The position numbers were made by a program, and so were the translations under genes. A stretch of DNA of 8,510 nt from Coriobacteriia bacterium (GTDB lineage Bacteria; Actinomycetota; Coriobacteriia; Anaerosomatales; PALSA-660): the NCBI GenBank assembly GCA_003133285.1, contig PKWR01000009.1:1-8510 (forward strand), given 5' to 3'. The notes under the pieces were generated by a model. That model worked only from the letters and a program-made list of their open reading frames with translations. It was not told the DNA's origin and made no database searches. Shown one piece after another: positions 6,114 to 8,510 of this stretch (its first letter is position 1; each line of letters opens with the position of its first letter).

Positions 6114-7282
6114 GCTCCCGACCCCTTCGCGTCGCGTACCTCAGCCTGCAGGCCGTCGTCGACGGTCAGGACACCTGGGCCGCGGTGACCGAGGTCATCA
6201 AGGGCTGGGAGGCGATCGGGTGGAGCGTCGACCGCTACTTCCCCGAGTACCCCGCGTCGGGTGCGCCGGGCGGTCTTGGCCGGCTAGCGGAGATGTGGCG
6301 GGTGCAGCGGCGTCTGGCTGCCCGTATCGAGCGCTACGACGCCATCTACGTGCGGGCGCACCAGATGGCACTGCCCACGGCACGCCGTGCACTGGCGGCG
6401 GGCATACCTGTCGTCCAGGAGTGCAACGGGCCCTACGAGGACCTGTTCATCGCGTACCCGCGGCTGCGTATCGCCCGGCCCGTCTTCGACACCGTGCAGC
6501 GATGGCAGTACCGGCACGCTTCGGCGATCGTGGCCGTTGCCGAGGGTCTCGCCGATTGGCTGAAGCGGGAGGCGGGCCACGACCGTGTCGTCACGATCGG
6601 CAACGGCGCCAACACCGAGGCCTTCTCGCCGAACGCGCCTCGGCGTCCCGGACTGCCCGAGCGGTTCGCGGTGTTCTTCGGCCAGTTCCCCGCATGGCAG
6701 GGCATCTCGTCGCTGCTCGAGGCGGTCAGGCTGCCGGCATGGCCGTCGGGGCTACCGCTCGTGTTCGTCGGTGATGGGGCCATGCGGCCCGATGTGGAGA
6801 CCGCCGTCGCGGAGATGCCCGGCCGCGTCCTCTATGTCGGCAGGCTGCCGTACGCCGAGGTCGCGGGAGTGGTCGCGCACGCGACGGCGTCGTTCGTGCC
6901 CATGGTGGCGCCGGAGCGCGAGACGATGTTCTCACCGCTCAAGCTCTACGAGTCCATGGCATGCGGCGTGCCGGTCGTGGCGTCGGACGTGGTGGGCATC
7001 AGCGAGGTCGTGAACGAGTGTCGGTGCGGCATCCTCGTTGCTGCGGGTGACGCGCGCGCCATCGCGGAGGCGACGGCGCGCATCTTCGGCGATCCGATCG
7101 CCGCTCGGGAGATGGGCCTTCGCGGGAGAGAGGCAGCCGTCAGCCGCTTCTCGTGGAAGGCCCGGGCCGCGCAGCGTGCGCGGGTGATCGAGGACGCGGT
7201 CCAAGGGTGCCGGGATCGACGCATCGGAGACCCTACTCGGCCGGGATCGATGCCGGACGCGGAAGGGGGGCCGCAGGCATGA
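6110..7282 (+). CDS. Family 4 glycosyltransferase (FSPLKLYE variant)
   Basis: A 390-residue GT-B fold glycosyltransferase. The N-terminal domain begins LRVAYLSLQAV (6-16); VVQECNGPYEDL (101-112) and IVAVAEGLADWL (140-151) follow. NGANTEAFSP (165-174) is the usual linker before the donor domain. That domain has VFFGQFPAWQGI (188-199), VFVGDGAM (218-225) and FSPLKLYESMACGVPVVASD (274-293). The second glutamate of E-x7-E is present (E281) but the first position is M273, as in the known FSPLKLFEYMA-type branch, so the enzyme need not be dead. RFSWK (346-350) marks the end of the fold; the last 30 residues look disordered. The ATG at 6110 overlaps the previous TGA as ATGA, and its own TGA overlaps the next ATG the same way, so all three rightward genes are likely translated together. 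Specificity is unknown. Confidence 0.9.
   Translation: MSSRPLRVAYLSLQAVVDGQDTWAAVTEVIKGWEAIGWSVDRYFPEYPASGAPGGLGRLAEMWRVQRRLAARIERYDAIYVRAHQMALPTARRALAAGIPVVQECNGPYEDLFIAYPRLRIARPVFDTVQRWQYRHASAIVAVAEGLADWLKREAGHDRVVTIGNGANTEAFSPNAPRRPGLPERFAVFFGQFPAWQGISSLLEAVRLPAWPSGLPLVFVGDGAMRPDVETAVAEMPGRVLYVGRLPYAEVAGVVAHATASFVPMVAPERETMFSPLKLYESMACGVPVVASDVVGISEVVNECRCGILVAAGDARAIAEATARIFGDPIAAREMGLRGREAAVSRFSWKARAAQRARVIEDAVQGCRDRRIGDPTRPGSMPDAEGGPQA
7261..7270 (+). promoter_or_regulatory. Purine-rich ribosome-binding site for the membrane protein
   Basis: GGAAGGGGGG lies 8 bases before the ATG at 7279, within the final codons of the upstream GT4 gene. It supports this start and the coupled reading of the two genes. 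Confidence 0.65.
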
Positions 7283-8510
7283 CGAACCCCGGACCCGTTG
7301 CGGGTGCGGACGGCACGACGAGCTTGGGATCCAGACTGGCGGCCGCCAAGCGCCTCCAGTTCGGTGTCGTCGCCGCAGCGGTGTTCGTTCTCGCGCTCGC
7401 CTTGAATGCGGCAACGCCGTTCATCGCGGACGACCATACCTTCGCCCACATCTTCCGCACGTCGATCCGGGTGCAGTCGCTGGCCGACATCGTGCGGTCT
7501 CAAGGGGTCTTCTACATGACCTGGAGCGGCAGGGTGGTGGGCGGGTTCTTCGCGCAGCTCGCGGTACTCGTCGGGAAGCCCGCGTTCAACGTCATGAACT
7601 CGATGATGCTGGTCGCTCTCGTGCTGCTCGTGTACTTCAACGCGAACGGGCTGCGAAAGATCCGCGTGTCGCTCCTCGCGGGCATCCCGATCCTGCTCTG
7701 GTTCGCTCTGCCCTCGTTCGGCCAGAGCGCGCTGTTCGCTGCCGGTGCGGCCAACTACATCTGGACTTCCGCGATCGTCCTGGCCGCGCTGCTGCCCTTC
7801 AGGCTCGACGCGGAGACGCCCGGCGTCGTCCGTGACAGTGTCTGGGTCGCGCTCGCCCTTGTCCCGTTGGCCCTGCTCGCCGGCCTGTCCAACGAGAACA
7901 TGGGTCCGACGGCCGTGCTGCTCATGGGGACGTGTCTGGTCGTGTGGCGCTGCGTGGGGAGGCGTGTTCCTCGGTGGGCCATCGTGGGGACGGCAGCCGC
8001 CTTCGTCGGCGCATGTCTCCAGATCGGAGCGCCGGGCAACTACACGCGCTTGGCTGAGGCCGGCCCGTCGGCGGCCCATCCGTCGGCGGCGATCCTTGCC
8101 GACCGGTTCCTGTCGATAACGCACGGGATCTTCTTGAACAACGTCTTCGCGCTGCTCGCGGCATTCGTCGTCCTTGCCCTCTTCGCACGCGAGTACGGGA
8201 GCAGCCGCAGATCCTCTTCTCTTCTCATCGGGTCCGGCTACATGGTCGCGGCGTTCGTAGCGACCTATGCGATGACGCTCGCGCCCGAGTTCCCGCCACG
8301 CGCGTGGACCGGCATCATCGTGCTGGCTGTGACGGCTGCCGGTGTCATGTATTCGGCCATCGACCTCGACCGGCGGTTCGTCCGGCGGCTGGTGACGGTC
8401 GTGCTCTGCTTTGGGATCGCCGGGTTTGCCGTCGGTTTCGCGTACGTGTACGCGATGGACATCGGGCCGTTCGGGCAGCGATGGGCCGAGCGCGTCGCCC
8501 TGATCCAACG
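7279..8510 (+). CDS. Polytopic membrane protein, DUF6056-like, C-terminus beyond right edge
   Basis: An open frame of 410 codons with no stop before the window ends. It encodes an integral membrane protein with roughly ten to twelve hydrophobic segments, for example 27-46, 104-121, 131-147, 160-175, 187-205, 211-225, 233-250, 285-303, 315-335, 343-362 and 370-392. Polar motifs between them fit my memory of the DUF6056 family: ADD after the first helix (50-52), WSGR (82-85), GAANYIWT (156-163), NENMG (205-209) and APGNYTR (251-257). An acidic pair after helix one in a many-helix protein also resembles GT-C glycosyltransferases that use lipid-phosphate sugars, so a role in sugar transfer on the outer membrane face is an inference. 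A polymerase-like role is an alternative. The start overlaps the GT4 stop (ATGA). Family assignment is moderate and function unproven. Confidence 0.85.
   Translation, partial: MTNPGPVAGADGTTSLGSRLAAAKRLQFGVVAAAVFVLALALNAATPFIADDHTFAHIFRTSIRVQSLADIVRSQGVFYMTWSGRVVGGFFAQLAVLVGKPAFNVMNSMMLVALVLLVYFNANGLRKIRVSLLAGIPILLWFALPSFGQSALFAAGAANYIWTSAIVLAALLPFRLDAETPGVVRDSVWVALALVPLALLAGLSNENMGPTAVLLMGTCLVVWRCVGRRVPRWAIVGTAAAFVGACLQIGAPGNYTRLAEAGPSAAHPSAAILADRFLSITHGIFLNNVFALLAAFVVLALFAREYGSSRRSSSLLIGSGYMVAAFVATYAMTLAPEFPPRAWTGIIVLAVTAAGVMYSAIDLDRRFVRRLVTVVLCFGIAGFAVGFAYVYAMDIGPFGQRWAERVALIQ

Noticed and set aside
6946..8508. 520-codon open frame on the minus strand opposite the GT4 end and the membrane protein gene
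   Set aside because: Its product is rich in Arg, Asp, His and Glu with no recognisable domain, and it lies opposite genes with clear families and good starts. Long antisense frames are expected in DNA with such high third-position GC.

Overview
The window is gene-dense, high-GC bacterial DNA. GC is about 65-70% over most of its length, third codon positions are strongly G/C, and GTG starts are frequent. This resembles an actinobacterial genome, but no marker gene here fixes the taxon. Almost all of it encodes surface-glycan biosynthesis: four glycosyltransferases on GT2/GT4 folds plus a fifth GT4 variant within the same set (two GT2, three GT4), a methyltransferase, a polysaccharide deacetylase and a large polytopic membrane protein. 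No RNA genes, CRISPR array, insertion sequence or transposase were seen.

The layout is two divergent operons that share an upstream region at about 5110-5309. The leftward operon, in transcription order, is a GT4 glycosyltransferase (3709-5109), an MtfB-like GT4 glycosyltransferase (2400-3656), a GT2 glycosyltransferase (1292-2395), a class I SAM methyltransferase (474-1229) and a polysaccharide deacetylase cut off by the left edge (1-477). The rightward operon is a WcaE-like GT2 (5310-6113), a GT4 of the 'FSPLKLYE' type (6110-7282) and a DUF6056-like membrane protein cut off by the right edge (7279-8510). Three junctions are 4-base stop/start overlaps (GTGA or ATGA) and one gap is only 4 bases, so translational coupling is likely. 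The divergent region holds a candidate extended -10 promoter for the leftward operon and a tandem 11-bp repeat upstream of the rightward one.

The likely joint job is assembly of a decorated exopolysaccharide or cell-wall glycan. Cytosolic glycosyltransferases would build the repeat unit, the methyltransferase and deacetylase would modify it, and the membrane protein would act at or across the membrane. No flippase, polymerase or initiating sugar-phosphate transferase is visible, so the locus must extend beyond the window. The product sugar cannot be read from the sequence.

The clearest anomaly is inside the deacetylase gene. At about position 195-199, just after the catalytic TFDDGY motif, GC at third codon positions drops from 83/94 codons to 31/65 and Phe codons switch from all TTC to all TTT, while the reading frame and the family match continue. 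This indicates either a real mosaic gene from homologous recombination or an assembly chimera. I see no convincing evidence of an undescribed defence or mobile system.
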